Below, in pieces: positions 36,019-46,998 of a stretch of DNA of 64,000 nt; within the stretch, counting starts at the first letter, position 1; each line of letters starts with the position of its first letter. The stretch is from contig QCXZ01000064.1 of NCBI GenBank assembly GCA_025024175.1, positions 37,903,325 through 37,967,324 on the forward strand, given 5' to 3'. Position numbers and translations under genes: made by a program. Origin of the DNA: Rhyzopertha dominica (Eukaryota > Arthropoda > Insecta > Coleoptera > Bostrichidae). Under the pieces are notes generated by a model. The model saw nothing but the letters and a program-made list of their open reading frames with translations. It did not search any database and was not told where the DNA came from.

Positions 36019-38157
36019 TTGCACTATGAAAAAAAACAGTTTAATTTATTATTAGGATCGTCAGGGTTAAGAGTGATGAAAAGGAGCCAGTTATATAATA
36101 TTATGCAAGAGCTTCAAGGAGAAGATATGGAGAAAAAATTGAACTATCTTGAACAATATTTACTTAAGGATTCCTATTCCGAAGAACAAAGAAAAAAACT
36201 CAAGCAAAAAATATCGAATATAAAGTTTGAGTTCAAACGAAGGTGGTCTAGCTCACAGAGAAAGGAAGACTTATTTAAAAAAAACAATGAAAGTTGGCTT
36301 CAAGGCACTTTTGAGCTACCAATTGTAATTGCAAAACCAGGTCGTCCAACCAAGTGTTTCAGTGATTTGAGCACAAGAAGCAAAAGAAGAAAAACACAAA
36401 ATATTAGGGAGAGTTTGGGTATAGAAGAGCTAACATATGCCACACATATGAAGTTGAGAGGAGCTGGTATGGCAGGTGCTTCTAAAGTACTGCTGGAAAT
36501 TACAAAATCGCCGAAAAGAGCGAAAAAGTATAAAAAAGCTTACACGGAAAGTCTGAAAGACAAACAGAAAAAGTTGCCCATATTGAAAGCTTTATCTGTA
36601 TTTGTGGAAGCGCGTTTATCGCGTAAGCAGTACGAAGTTGTAGCAACAAGTGACAAAAAATTGTTTCCATGCTATAGTTTATTGCAAAAAGCAAAGCGAG
36701 ATTGCTACCCTGCACCAGAATCGTACACAGTAACCGATACTTTGATTGAAGTAAACTTGCAAGATTTAATGGACCACACCGCCCAGCGACTTCTTACTTC
36801 TTTGGAAGATGTTTTAGAATCTCTTAGTGGAATCGAGTGCTTCGAGTTAATTTCAAAATGGGGATGCGACGGATCACAACAGACTCAGTACAAGCAAAAG
36901 TTTGACACCAATACAGGATCTGATGCTGGTATATTCTTGAGCTCCATGGTACCTTTGCGCTTACTTTGTGGCAAGGATAACAAAAAAGTAATTTGGCAAA
37001 ATCCCACTCCTTCCTCTCCTCGGTACTGTAGACCGATTAGAATAAATTTTATAAAAGAGACTACTGACACAATCACAAGCGAAATTAATTATATTCAAGC
37101 TAAAATCCACTCATTGATAGACACAAAAATTAATAGTGTACAAGTGAAACATACACTCATATTTACTATGGTTGATGTCAAAGTGTGTAATGCCGCAACT
37201 GGTACAAGATCGACCATGGCATGTTACCTGTGTGGAGCTACATCAAAAGATTTTAACAATTTGACGACATCAGAAATTATCAATGATAGGGCTTTACAGT
37301 TCGGATTATCAATTTTACATGCACGTATTCGTTTATTTGAAAGCATACTGCATTTATCGTATAAACTTCCCGTTAGAAAGTGGCAACTTAGAACAGAAGT
37401 AGACAAAAGTACAGTTAGACAACGTAAAATTGAAATTCAGGAGGCATTCAAAAGCAAACTGGGCCTCATTGTAGATGTACCGAAACCTGGATTCGGGAAC
37501 ACCAATGATGGCAATACCAGTCGAAGGTTTTTTAACAACCCGGAAGCAACCGCCGAAATTACAGGTATAAGTCTAGTACTAATTCACAGGCTCAAAATTA
37601 TTTTGGAGACATTGTCCAGTGGGTATAAAATTGATACAAGAAAGTTTGATGATTACGCTATGGAAACTGCTAAACTTTACGTTCAATTGTACTCATGGCA
37701 CCCTATGACACCCACTATGCATAAAATATTACTGCATGGACCGCTAGTCATTGATAATGCGTTACTGCCAATAGGGCTATTGTCAGAGGAGGCAGCGGAA
37801 GCAAGAAATAAGCATTTTAGGTTATACAGATTGAATTATGCAAGAAAGTTTTCGAGATGTGATTGCAATAGAGATATCTTAAACAGGCTGCTATTGAGCT
37901 CTGATCCTCTGATAACCAGCATGAGGTCTTTATCGCCTAAAAAGTCCAGTGCATTTCATAAAGAAACACTAGATATGCTTATTTCAGAGATCATGCACCC
38001 TGAAAATAATGTAGCTGGAAGGCAAGCAGAAAATGAAGAAGAAGAAGGGCAAGGCGTAGATATCGATGAAGATGAAGAAGGCGAGGAAGAAGAGGAAGAC
38101 GAAGAAGGCATGGAAGAAGAGGAAGACGAAGGTGATGAAGAAGATTTATCCGAATAA
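36019..38157 (+). CDS. RAG1/Transib-like recombinase-type protein, 712 codons, intact
   Basis: Uninterrupted ORF. Its central and C-terminal parts resemble the catalytic core of RAG1 and Transib transposases. KWGCDG (D at about residue 284) fits the first catalytic Asp block. CYLC (402-405) fits the C2 half of the zinc site, and HKILLH (568-573) the H2 half with the same spacing as RAG1 HxxxxH. SEEAAEARNK (E at about 594) fits the final catalytic Glu region. The block aligned by me with the second Asp reads LHARIR (433-438), with Arg where Asp is expected. The N-terminal ~100 residues are basic and coiled-coil-like; residues 668-712 are almost entirely acidic. GRPTKCFSDLS (108-118) may be DNA-contacting. 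I found no terminal inverted repeats or 5-bp target duplication. Transposase or domesticated gene both remain possible; motif comparison is from memory. Confidence 0.65.
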   Translation: MHYEKKQFNLLLGSSGLRVMKRSQLYNIMQELQGEDMEKKLNYLEQYLLKDSYSEEQRKKLKQKISNIKFEFKRRWSSSQRKEDLFKKNNESWLQGTFELPIVIAKPGRPTKCFSDLSTRSKRRKTQNIRESLGIEELTYATHMKLRGAGMAGASKVLLEITKSPKRAKKYKKAYTESLKDKQKKLPILKALSVFVEARLSRKQYEVVATSDKKLFPCYSLLQKAKRDCYPAPESYTVTDTLIEVNLQDLMDHTAQRLLTSLEDVLESLSGIECFELISKWGCDGSQQTQYKQKFDTNTGSDAGIFLSSMVPLRLLCGKDNKKVIWQNPTPSSPRYCRPIRINFIKETTDTITSEINYIQAKIHSLIDTKINSVQVKHTLIFTMVDVKVCNAATGTRSTMACYLCGATSKDFNNLTTSEIINDRALQFGLSILHARIRLFESILHLSYKLPVRKWQLRTEVDKSTVRQRKIEIQEAFKSKLGLIVDVPKPGFGNTNDGNTSRRFFNNPEATAEITGISLVLIHRLKIILETLSSGYKIDTRKFDDYAMETAKLYVQLYSWHPMTPTMHKILLHGPLVIDNALLPIGLLSEEAAEARNKHFRLYRLNYARKFSRCDCNRDILNRLLLSSDPLITSMRSLSPKKSSAFHKETLDMLISEIMHPENNVAGRQAENEEEEGQGVDIDEDEEGEEEEEDEEGMEEEEDEGDEEDLSE

Positions 38158-39832
38158 TAAAAATTTGTAGATGAATAGTTAACTAAGCATACACGTTATA
38201 CCTGCTTCACAATTTCTGTTATTAAAAATATATAAGTAAAAAGTACACATATATCAATGTCATTTACGTGACACTAACAGTTAAAAATAAACAGTGCAGT
38301 GCGTCTGGATCAATACAACAATAAATGTAGACAAATGATAAAAGAAATAATTAAAATTTTGTTTTTTTTTATTTTAGCTCTGTTTATTTTAAAATAATAA
38401 ATTAGTTTTAGTCCACTTTGCAGTAATTAATAATTACAAGGCCCTACCTTTACTTTGATGTTACGTGTTATCCTTTTACGTTTTGTATATTAACGTTGTT
38501 TTTAAGTAGGTACTTATTCCACAGCCTTTATTTTCATTTGCCTACTAGATACAATAGCAATAATTAAAAAAACAATAATGTAAAACAAACTCAAGAATGT
38601 AAGCTTTTAAAATTTTGCATTACTGCAAAGTTTTCATTTCCGAACATTTTTTCTTCATAACATTTTATGGTGTTTAAAAATTAGCTATTTTGTAAAAATG
38701 CAATATGGCTATTATACAAAAAATAAAAAACAAATGTGTGTGTCAATATCTCGAAAACAGTTTATAGAAAAAAATGAAAACTGCATAGCTTGAAAATATT
38801 CAATAAAACATTGACAAATATTATCATGTTTGTTCAATTTTTCCATACAAATAGATTCAAAGTTAGGGCAAATAATTAAAAAATGTTTTTAAACAAATGC
38901 TTGACGATTCGTAGTCTATCTGTTTTTTTTTACTTGCAGATTAAATAATAATAAGCTACACAACTTTGCCTATTTAATTAAGTTTTGACCCTTACCATTT
39001 TCCATATTCCAATGGCGACGCTTCTAAATTGAACACCCTGTATATTTTTATAAAACTTTCTTTTTGTATCCTAACAGCTCAAATATCTTTTAAACCTAAC
39101 GTATTAAAAGGTTATATCGTTTAAAGTACCATTCGGCCAATAAATGTTTTTGGCCGGTTTTTATGCGCAAATACTCCTGTGTGCAGCGGTTAGTGGATCT
39201 ATACTTGTTTTTATTCATAGATAAAGACAAGACAAATAGATTGGAATCTCTCGGTGGTGGGGGGTGACCATACGGATTAGTTTAGCCTAGTGACACGGCA
39301 AATTTTTGGCGCTAGCATCTGCTTGCAGTACAGTGACTTTATAAAGTCACTATGCTTACAGTTGGCGGCAGGTTAGCGGTTTAGTTATTCATTTGACAGT
39401 TGCGTCGGGACCAGTTTGTCAAGAACGTATATCAGCACGTAAATAATTCAAATTCAAACTGTAATTTGTTAATAACAATAATATTTAGCTTGCATAAAAT
39501 ATTCTTGAACTGCTGAATGTGCGAACAGTTAGTAATTACAAGTCATTTCCTCTACAAGGCGAGTTCTGACAGTTGCGGACGAGGGGGTGAGTTGTACTAG
39601 TTTTTGTAAAAAATATATCTCAATAACCGCATGGAAGTTACTATATAGACTTGTTTATCGATAAAGTAGTTCACACTTAAAATCATGTAGGTACACTTGG
39701 TGCTACAAAAGCTTATTATGAATTCTTAAGATGTTTAAATGTTCTGCTTCTTCTCAAGAGTTAAAAAAATTGTTAAAAGTAAATGAGTGAGTCGATTTGC
39801 TCTTATATGGATGAGAAGCAATTTTATTATAT
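38158..39832. other. Noncoding sequence between RAG1-like ORF and LTR element
   Basis: AT-rich. GAACACCCTGTATA near 39031 looks like a Tc1/mariner-type transposon end. A perfect 20-bp palindrome (AGTGACTTTA and its inverse) lies at 39336-39355. TAGTTTAGCCTAGTGACAC (39280-39298) recurs at about 45990, beyond the young LTR element. Confidence 0.4.
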
Positions 39833-40109
39833 TGTTAGCAACTGAAGCAGCCGAATATACGGATAAATCGAGAACGCCGTCACAGCTCGTCCCGTCTCCC
39901 GGAGGAATCAACGCGGCCGAGGGCAGTCAGTAATTTTTAGAAAAACGTCAGTCAACGGATTTAAAAACTTGAGCAGTTATATTAATTACCTTTATCTCTT
40001 TAACTATTTGCATTGTTAATTACTTTGATTTGTTCAGTTGGCTCCGGCTTTTATTAAAGTGTTCCTGTGAATTGGTGTCTGTCTTGAAAAGAAGGGTCTA
40101 AAGATTACA
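39833..40109 (+). repeat. 5' LTR (277 bp)
   Basis: TGTTAGCAACTG...GATTACA. Relatively GC-rich part near 39880-39925. Followed by GCAGCGGTGGGATCC, where a primer site would be expected; I cannot assign the tRNA. Confidence 0.93.
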
Positions 40110-40147
40110 GCAGCGGTGGGATCCCTTCCACTTCAATCCCGAAAACT

Positions 40148-40660
40148 TTGAAGCGCAATATGGAGGAACTATTGGCGGAGATGGTCAAATCCATCAAAAG
40201 TGCCAGGACAGCCCCTGAGCACGTCGATCTTCCATTCTTTCGGTCAGATGTTGATGAAGCAGCGAAATGGGTGGAACAGGTTGAAGCAATTAAACATGAG
40301 TTTCAATGGTCAGATCTGCAAGTTCTGGTAAGAGTTAGACGCTTTTTGACTAACGACGCAAGGAATTGGTTCGAAAATTGGTCCCCAACTGTTCGTGACT
40401 GGGACAATTTCAAAAGCGATTTTCAAGAGGCCGTTCCGCCGAAAAAAATCCTTGGCCGTTTGCTTTTTGAGGCTTCAACTTGTAATAGTTTTGCTTTTAA
40501 CACTTATTCTGCTTACGTACATAGCAAGTTAGCTCTGCTTAAAAGTTTGCGTGCTAGATGGAGCACTCAAGATTTAATTGAGTTGATTATTTACGGAATT
40601 AGTGAAAGTAAGGTTCAAGAAATGTCACTATGCGTGATTTTCATTCAATTTCTGACCTAA
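40148..40660 (+). CDS. gag (capsid part) of the young gypsy element
   Basis: 170-codon frame with a retrotransposon capsid: LPFFRSDVDEAAKWVEQVEA, then RFLTNDARNWFENW and ARWSTQDLIELIIYGI. After about 40622 homology continues in the -1 frame (MRDFHSISDLIAYL), so the nucleocapsid with its zinc knuckles is in the next ORF. The change falls inside gag, before the knuckles, at a site without an obvious slippery heptamer. A one-base loss (mutation or sequencing error) is more likely than programmed frameshifting. Confidence 0.8.
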   Translation: MKRNMEELLAEMVKSIKSARTAPEHVDLPFFRSDVDEAAKWVEQVEAIKHEFQWSDLQVLVRVRRFLTNDARNWFENWSPTVRDWDNFKSDFQEAVPPKKILGRLLFEASTCNSFAFNTYSAYVHSKLALLKSLRARWSTQDLIELIIYGISESKVQEMSLCVIFIQFLT

Positions 40661-43600
40661 TTGCGTATCTGGGCTCAATACCGAAACAAGTAATCAAAGA
40701 TGTTATGACTAAAAGTTCGGAGCATGCGTCACCGGTTCCTTGTAAGCGTCCAAGGGTTGGAAATAATGGTGGCGACGAACCTTCAAAGAAGAAATGTTAT
40801 AACTGCGGGCGTGTAGGTCATGTTCGTCGAAATTGTCGAGCGCTCGCCGATAAGAATTTTCTGAATCAAAACATGAATAAGCCTGAATTAAAATTCGACA
40901 ACAAATACGAAAATAGGGCACCGACAGGTTCCAATTTATGCAACTTCTGTTTGAAAACAGGACATACCGAGGAAAAATGTTTTTTGAAAAATGGAATCGA
41001 ACAGCGACGTAAATCTGTGAAAATTACTAGCTTTTCTGACGAGAAATCCGTCTTTCCTATCCCAATCAAAGTAGACGGAGATACGTATATGGGAATAATC
41101 GACACCGGAGCGGACGTTTCGTTAATGTCAGATAAATATTTTGAGAAGTTTAAACCTAAGGTAACTAGACACCACTGTACAATTGCGGGCATTGTTCCTG
41201 GAAGTATTTCATCGGAGCATAAATTTCGAGCTGATGTTGAAATCACTGGACAACGCACTTCCTTAACCTTTATGATAGTTCCTGGAGAAAATCTCGATTA
41301 TGACGTTATTGTTGGTTGTGATCTTTTTAAAGATTCAACGTTGAGCGCTGTAACAGACTGCAAAGGAACACGTATAATGAAACGAATATTACCAGGAGTT
41401 ATGAGAGTGATTGAGGATTCAAAATTTGAATTAACTGTACCAGAAGCATATCGTTCAGAAATCAGTTCGGTACTCGAAAAGTATTCCGACATCATAACCA
41501 CAGGTACAGCAGTATCTTGTGTAAACAACGCTACTATGGAAATTCATCTGGTGGATAATCACATTGTGACGCGACGCCCCTATCGACTCTCGTTTAGTGA
41601 ACGCGAAGAGGTAAGAAAAATAGTCAGTGAGCTGATGACAAACGGAATCATCAGAGAAAGCGAGTCGCCTTTTGCAAGTCCGATTCTCTTAGTCCGAAAA
41701 AAGAATGGGACATTTCGCATGTGTGTGGACTTTAGAGAATTAAACAGTCACACTGTAAAGGATAAATTTCCCCTGCCGCGTATCGATGATCAATTGGACC
41801 GGTTAGGAAAGGGTAAATTCTTCACGTCGTTAGATATGGCTTCAGGATTTCACCAGATTCCGATACACCCCGATTCGATTCATAAAACCGCCTTTGTCAC
41901 CCCGGACGGACACTATGAATACTTGCGGATGCCTTTTGGCCTTTGTAATTCACCAGCAGTATTTCAGAGGTCCATAAATGCTGCTCTGGGTGAACTTAAA
42001 TACAGCATCGCTCTTGTCTACATGGACGACATCCTCATTCCGTCCGAAACTGTGGAAGAAGGACTGATTCGACTTGAAATGGTGTTAAAAGCATTGAAAG
42101 CTGCAGGATTTTCACTGAACATCATGAAATGCTCATTCTTACAGACCAAGATCGAATATCTAGGGCGTGAGATTTCTGCGGATGGTATTAGACCCAGTGA
42201 AAGTAAAATTGAAGCTCTCATTCGTGTACCATCGCCGTCAAATGTTAAGCAAGTAGGTCAGCTGATGGGTCTTGCAAGTTATTTTCGAAAATTTGTCCCT
42301 AATTTTGCCTGCCGTACCGCATGCATCAACAATTTAACAAAGAAGGATCAAGAATTTATTTGGACGCAAGAACATGAACAGGCCAAATCATACATCATCA
42401 CATGTCTGACTTCTGGACCATTGCTGGTAGTTTTCAACCCTGACCTGCCTACCGAGTTGCATACTGATGCCAGTTCTATTGGATATGGCGGTATACTTCT
42501 CCAGAAGTATGATGGACAAAATAGGGTGGTAGGCTATTTTAGCAAACGGACATCAGAAGCAGAATCTCGTTACCACTCATATGAGCTGGAGACGCTTGCC
42601 ATTGTTAACTCACTTAAACACTTCCGTGTCTATCTGATTGGTATCCATTTTACAATTGTCACCGACTGCAATTCTGTGAAAGCGACCGTACAGAAAAAGG
42701 AAATATGTCCAAGAGTGGCTCGATGGTGGACGTACCTCCAAGATTTTAATTATGAAATCGTCTATCGAAAGGGATCTATGTTAAACCATGTTGATTTCTT
42801 AAGTCGAAATCCCGTTCACGTACGCCGAGCTACACGTACCAACTCGTAGTTACATGTGGAACAGAAAGGAAATGCTGAGGTTCAACAAATGTTAACTGAT
42901 CTGCGAGAAGGGAAGTTAGATTCCAACCAATACGTCGAGAAAGATGGGTTATTGTGTTATGTTCAGACCCTGCCAAATAATCAAAAGGCAATTAAATATT
43001 TCATCCCCCGTCATAGTCGGCTTGGACTTCTACGACTTTTTCACGACGAACAGTGTCATATTGGCATAGACAAGACGACTGATTCGATATTGAAACATTT
43101 TTGGTTCCCTAGACTCCGACAATTTGTTCGTAATTACGTAAAACATTGCTTGGTGTGCGCCGTTAAAAAGACCCGTAGCGGACCCCTTCAGGGTATCATT
43201 CGAGTACCTGAAAAGCCTTCAACACCGATGCACACGGTTCATGTAGATTGCCTTGGTCCTTTACCAATTACAGTTGATAAATACAAATACATTCTGGTAC
43301 TGGTCGACGCTTTTACCAAGTATTGTGTTCTAACTGCACTACGGAATGTAAAAGCAGACGAAACTAAACACGCTGTTCAAAAGTTTATTTCTTGCTTTGG
43401 TACTCCGAAACTTATAGTTATGGATAGTGGCACTAACTTTCGTAACCTGACCGTCTGTAAGTTTCTTGATGAATGGAATATCCAGTATCATTACATAACA
43501 CCAGATGTACATCGTGCAAACGGCCAAGTGGAGCGCTATATGCGTACAATAATGAATTTAGTTAGAATTGAAACACGAGTCAGAAAGGACTGGCCGAACA

Positions 43601-44106
43601 TTTTATGGAAGGTTCAGTTAGTACTTAATACCACTATTCAAAAGTCAATCGGTATAAGCCCTCTACAAGTGCTAATTGGAATTAATACGACAACTCCTCT
43701 AATACAAGCTGTACTTGATGACTTATCTAAGGACCTGACACCCGTACGAAATCTAGAAATTGATCGCCAACGTGTTAGGGAACGACTCCAAGCAAAAGCG
43801 TCAACAAATATTGCAGAGCTCAATAAAAAACGACGAGATACTGTTGAGTTTAAAGTTGGAGATCACGTGTTGCTCCATAGAGCAAGTAAATTGCATGCAA
43901 GCAAGTCTAACTTTGAGTTCATGGGTCCGTATCGAATTGTAAATGTTACCAATGAGGGTAGATACGAATTGAAAAGAGTGGGAACTGGTAGGCACAAAAT
44001 CGTTAAAGCTGCAAAGGAACAGTTGAGGGTTTGGCCTACGGATTGGTCGTTGGCGACAGATGTGACCGACTTACTAGACTACCTCGAACGAGATGGTATG
44101 TTGTAA
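40630..44106 (+). CDS. pol: nucleocapsid-pol of the young gypsy element, with in-frame TAG
   Basis: One frame from 40630 to 44106 interrupted only by TAG at 42847-42849. In order: two CCHC zinc knuckles (CYNCGRVGHVRRNC and CNFCLKTGHTEEKC), protease (IIDTGADVSLM), RT (YLRMPFGLCNSPAVFQR, VYMDDILIPSE), RNase H (HTDASSIGYGGILLQ, YELETLAIVNSLKHFRVYL), then after the TAG integrase with HHCC (HCLVCAVKKTRSG) and the D,D,E core (HVDCLGP, VMDSGTNF, RANGQVERY). The C-terminal end has GDHVLLH, typical of the integrase SH3-like part. All motifs look functional. The TAG separates RNase H from integrase. Confidence 0.9.
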
Positions 44107-44665
44107 TAAAATTTTCTTTTAATGGTCGGTTCCGGAGCATGTAACAAACCTTGAAGGTGGGGTCAGCACACTCCCACATTTTGTTTTGTATTCTTTTCTG
44201 TTTTCGGTTCCAAGACTGTTGCATGTTTCGAAGGTGGAGTCAGCATACTTCCACATAAATAATTGTTTTTCTGTAAAAAAAGGAGAGTGTGTAGCAAATC
44301 TTGAAGGTGGGGTCAGCATACTCCCACGTGCTTGTTTTTGGTTCCAAGACTGTTACATAACTCAACGGTGAAGTCCGTGCACTTCCACATGACGATATTT
44401 TTGGATTCCGAAATTCTATGAAATTTCGAAGCATGGGGTCAGCATACTCCCGTGTCGTTATTGATCTATTAGAGATGAATTTTCGAAGCATGGGGTCAGC
44501 ATACTCCCGTGTCGTTATTGTTCTATTAGAGACGAATTTTCGAAGTATGGGGTCAGCATACTCCCATGCCCTTAATGTTCTATCCGACACTAATATTCTT
44601 TTATTTAGAAACAGATACCAACGATGTACCATGTTCCGAGAACGGAACATCCGTCAGGNAGGCCG
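44107..44665 (+). repeat. Seven-unit hairpin array in the 3' UTR of the young gypsy element
   Basis: Seven units at 44157, 44234, 44307, 44368, 44433, 44490 and 44547. Each has a 6-8 bp stem around a 9-base loop, TCAGCATAC in five units, TCAGCACAC in unit 1 and TCCGTGCAC in unit 4. Left arm/right arm: GTGGGG/TCCCAC (units 1, 3), GTGGAG/TTCCAC (2), GTGAAG/TTCCAC (4, one A-C mismatch), GCATGGGG/TCCCGTGT (5, 6), GTATGGGG/TCCCATGC (7). Units 5-7 repeat every 57 bp; the others are 61-77 bp apart. Most are preceded by TTCGAAG or TTGAAGG. The unit spans no conserved frame. Confidence 0.85.
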
Positions 44666-44942
44666 TGTTANCAACTGAAGCANCCGAATATACGGATAAA
44701 TCGAGNACNCCGTCACAGCTCGTCCCGTCTCCCGGAGGAATCAACGCGGCCGAGGGCAGTCAGTAATTTTTAGAAAAACGTCAGTCAACGGATTTAAAAA
44801 CTTGAGCAGTTATATTAATTACCTTTATCTCTTTAACTATTTGCATTGTTAATTACTTTGATTTGTTCAGTTGGCTCCGGCTTTTATTAAAGTGTTCCTG
44901 TGAATTGGTGTCTGTCTTGAAAAGAAGGGTCTAAAGATTACA
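44666..44942 (+). repeat. 3' LTR (277 bp)
   Basis: Same as the 5' LTR except for four N bases near its start. Confidence 0.93.
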
Positions 44943-44946
44943 ATAT

Positions 44947-46500
44947 TATATTTGTCTACTTGGGCATTGCAAATCCGCTATCACAGTCATTTACAGCTTT
45001 AAGCTATGTAATTTTATCCATCCAAATGCAAATTGGTTCACTTAAATATTTGTAAGGGTAGTACAGTTCTAGTAAATAGTAGCGTCCTGATGATAAATAT
45101 TGCTGCGGCCGTAAAGTAATTTATTATATCTGAGTAAGTGATACCTTTAATCGACATTCATTATACTATCACAGCAGCAGCACTGATGTGAATATGTTTA
45201 ATGGGTTGTTTTACTTCTAGATAGCGGACGAGGACGTACACAATCTCAAAAAATATCTCATAGCAAATTTAACATTAACTTGACAACAATTCAATATACT
45301 TTAACTTTTATCGAATGATGCATCGTACAGTATACCAGCAATTTTTATTAATAACAAAACTTAAGACATTTTGCTCTTGGCGTTTCTTGAAATATAGTGT
45401 ATGTACCTGCCAAACTGGTCCCTTTGGGAAATCTTGCGTGGATACCACCCCTTATTTATCATATACTCTTATATAATATTATAATAAAGACCCTTTGGAA
45501 ATATTTTTATTTACAATGAAGGTCTGTTTAAAAAATGCATACTTGTTTCAGATGTACCAAATATGACTGAAACGCATTAACAAAGATAGCTCATTTACGC
45601 TATCTGGTTTGTCACAAGCATTTCGGTGAGTTATTTCGACTCCCTGGAGAAAAGACTTAAACGAAAACGTCTACCATATTTCTGTTTTATTGAAATGTTT
45701 ATAAATTGTACACTTATGATCATTATAATTATTTGTGAATACCAAACGGCTTTTGTTTTGTTTAGCATCATTTAATTGCAAATTTTTCTTAAGTAATCTC
45801 TTATTTAATTTGCAAGTAGTTTATTCCCGCGCCGTTTGAAGTTATGTGACAAGTAACTTCGAAGAGGTAGTAATGGAACAAACTAGGTGCAAAGAAATAA
45901 ATTAAAAGAAAATAAAAAATCTGACTTGCATGTTGTTGCTGCACCATTTAAGGCAGTTTCCTATGTTATCGACTTGGCATATTCGTGTGTAGTTTAGCCT
46001 AGTGACACTGCAGGCGCTTTATATGAACCTACCCCCACCATTAGAGTTTCCCATCTATTTATCTTGCCCTTGTCTATGTTTTTATTTCAGTATCTCATTT
46101 CTTGATCATTCTACTCCAGTAATGATAAATGATTTAAGAAATTTTGTAAACATATTACTTTATATATCGGTATCTACCTACCTCGTAAAGAATGCACCTA
46201 CTAATGATAAGTTTTAAAGTTAGTGTTATTTCTCTGCTACAATATTTTCGAATAAAAACGTATATGCAGATATAAAAAAAATTCTCACTTCTAATCTCTA
46301 AACAGTAATATTTATATACCTATGCTTAATATTCGCAAAATTCCTTTAAATAACCTCACTTTTGTTTTACTTTTTATGTAACTGACTCTTTCCATTTGCA
46401 CATCAAATGATGTCATGGTTTAAAAAGAGAAGAGTAATCTGTCAGAAATTTGTAACTGATGGTTATAAAACCGCTTTATATATCGACTGAACACTGAAAT
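44947..46500. other. Noncoding intergenic sequence
   Basis: Nothing recognised except the short match TAGTTTAGCCTAGTGACAC at about 45990 to 39280. Confidence 0.35.
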
Positions 46501-46518
46501 TGTTCGAAACAAATTATC

Positions 46519-46734
46519 ATGAGCGATAAGGCATATTTCACACAGAATGGAGTTGTAAACACACAAAATTACTGCTACTACGCTACTGAAAACCCACAAT
46601 TTATCCATGAAGATCCTCTCTATGGCCAAAAAGTGACTGTCTGGTATAGTATTTCTGAAAAGTGTGTGATTGGGTCGTACTTTTTCGATGATGGTGATTT
46701 GGTTTCACCGACTTCTCTTTGTGAGGATATTTGA
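46519..46734 (+). pseudogene. Mariner/Tc-type transposase fragment
   Basis: 71-codon ORF: MSDKAYFTQNGVVNTQNYCY, ENPQFIHEDPL, GQKVTVWYSIS and CVIGSYFFDDGD. This resembles the region around the first catalytic Asp of insect Tc/mariner-like transposases. Neither end of the protein is present. It belongs to the same broad type as the remnant at 19555 but is not a close copy. Confidence 0.7.
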
Positions 46735-46998
46735 AATCCAGAGTTTACATCGACAATCCATGGACTTACATACATTACATACAAATTAATTTATTTATGC
46801 GTAATATATTAAGTACAAAATGGCAGAAACTTAGTGGTACACCTAATATATTAAAAAACTAGTTTCATAAGGTTTTTTTATGCAATTGTTTTATTTTACA
46901 TGGTTTCCGTCTTCTACACAAGAAAATGTGAAAAATTCAATAAAAGTAAAAAATTTAGATAATTTTAACCTGCCGTGCTTAAGTGTACAACCTGCTGT

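Larger units (their letters stand above)
39833..44942 (+). mobile_element. Young Ty3/gypsy LTR retrotransposon with 3' UTR hairpin array
   Basis: Two 277-bp LTRs (39833-40109, 44666-44942) begin TGTTA and end TTACA and agree at every position that is not N. ATAT flanks both sides (39829-39832, 44943-44946) as a 4-bp target duplication. Between them are gag, a long pol and a ~560-bp 3' UTR. No env. LTR identity points to a very recent insertion, yet there is a frame change inside gag and an in-frame TAG in pol. Confidence 0.95.

Noticed and set aside
44150..44575. CRISPR-like look of the regularly spaced repeat
   Set aside because: Eukaryotic genome, inside the 3' UTR of a retrotransposon; spacers are themselves similar among the last three units.
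44036..44650. Minus-strand ORFs up to 136 codons with repeated REYADPMLR-like units
   Set aside because: They are translations of the hairpin repeat in the 3' UTR of the gypsy element. The conserved property is the stem pairing, and the frame changes between units.
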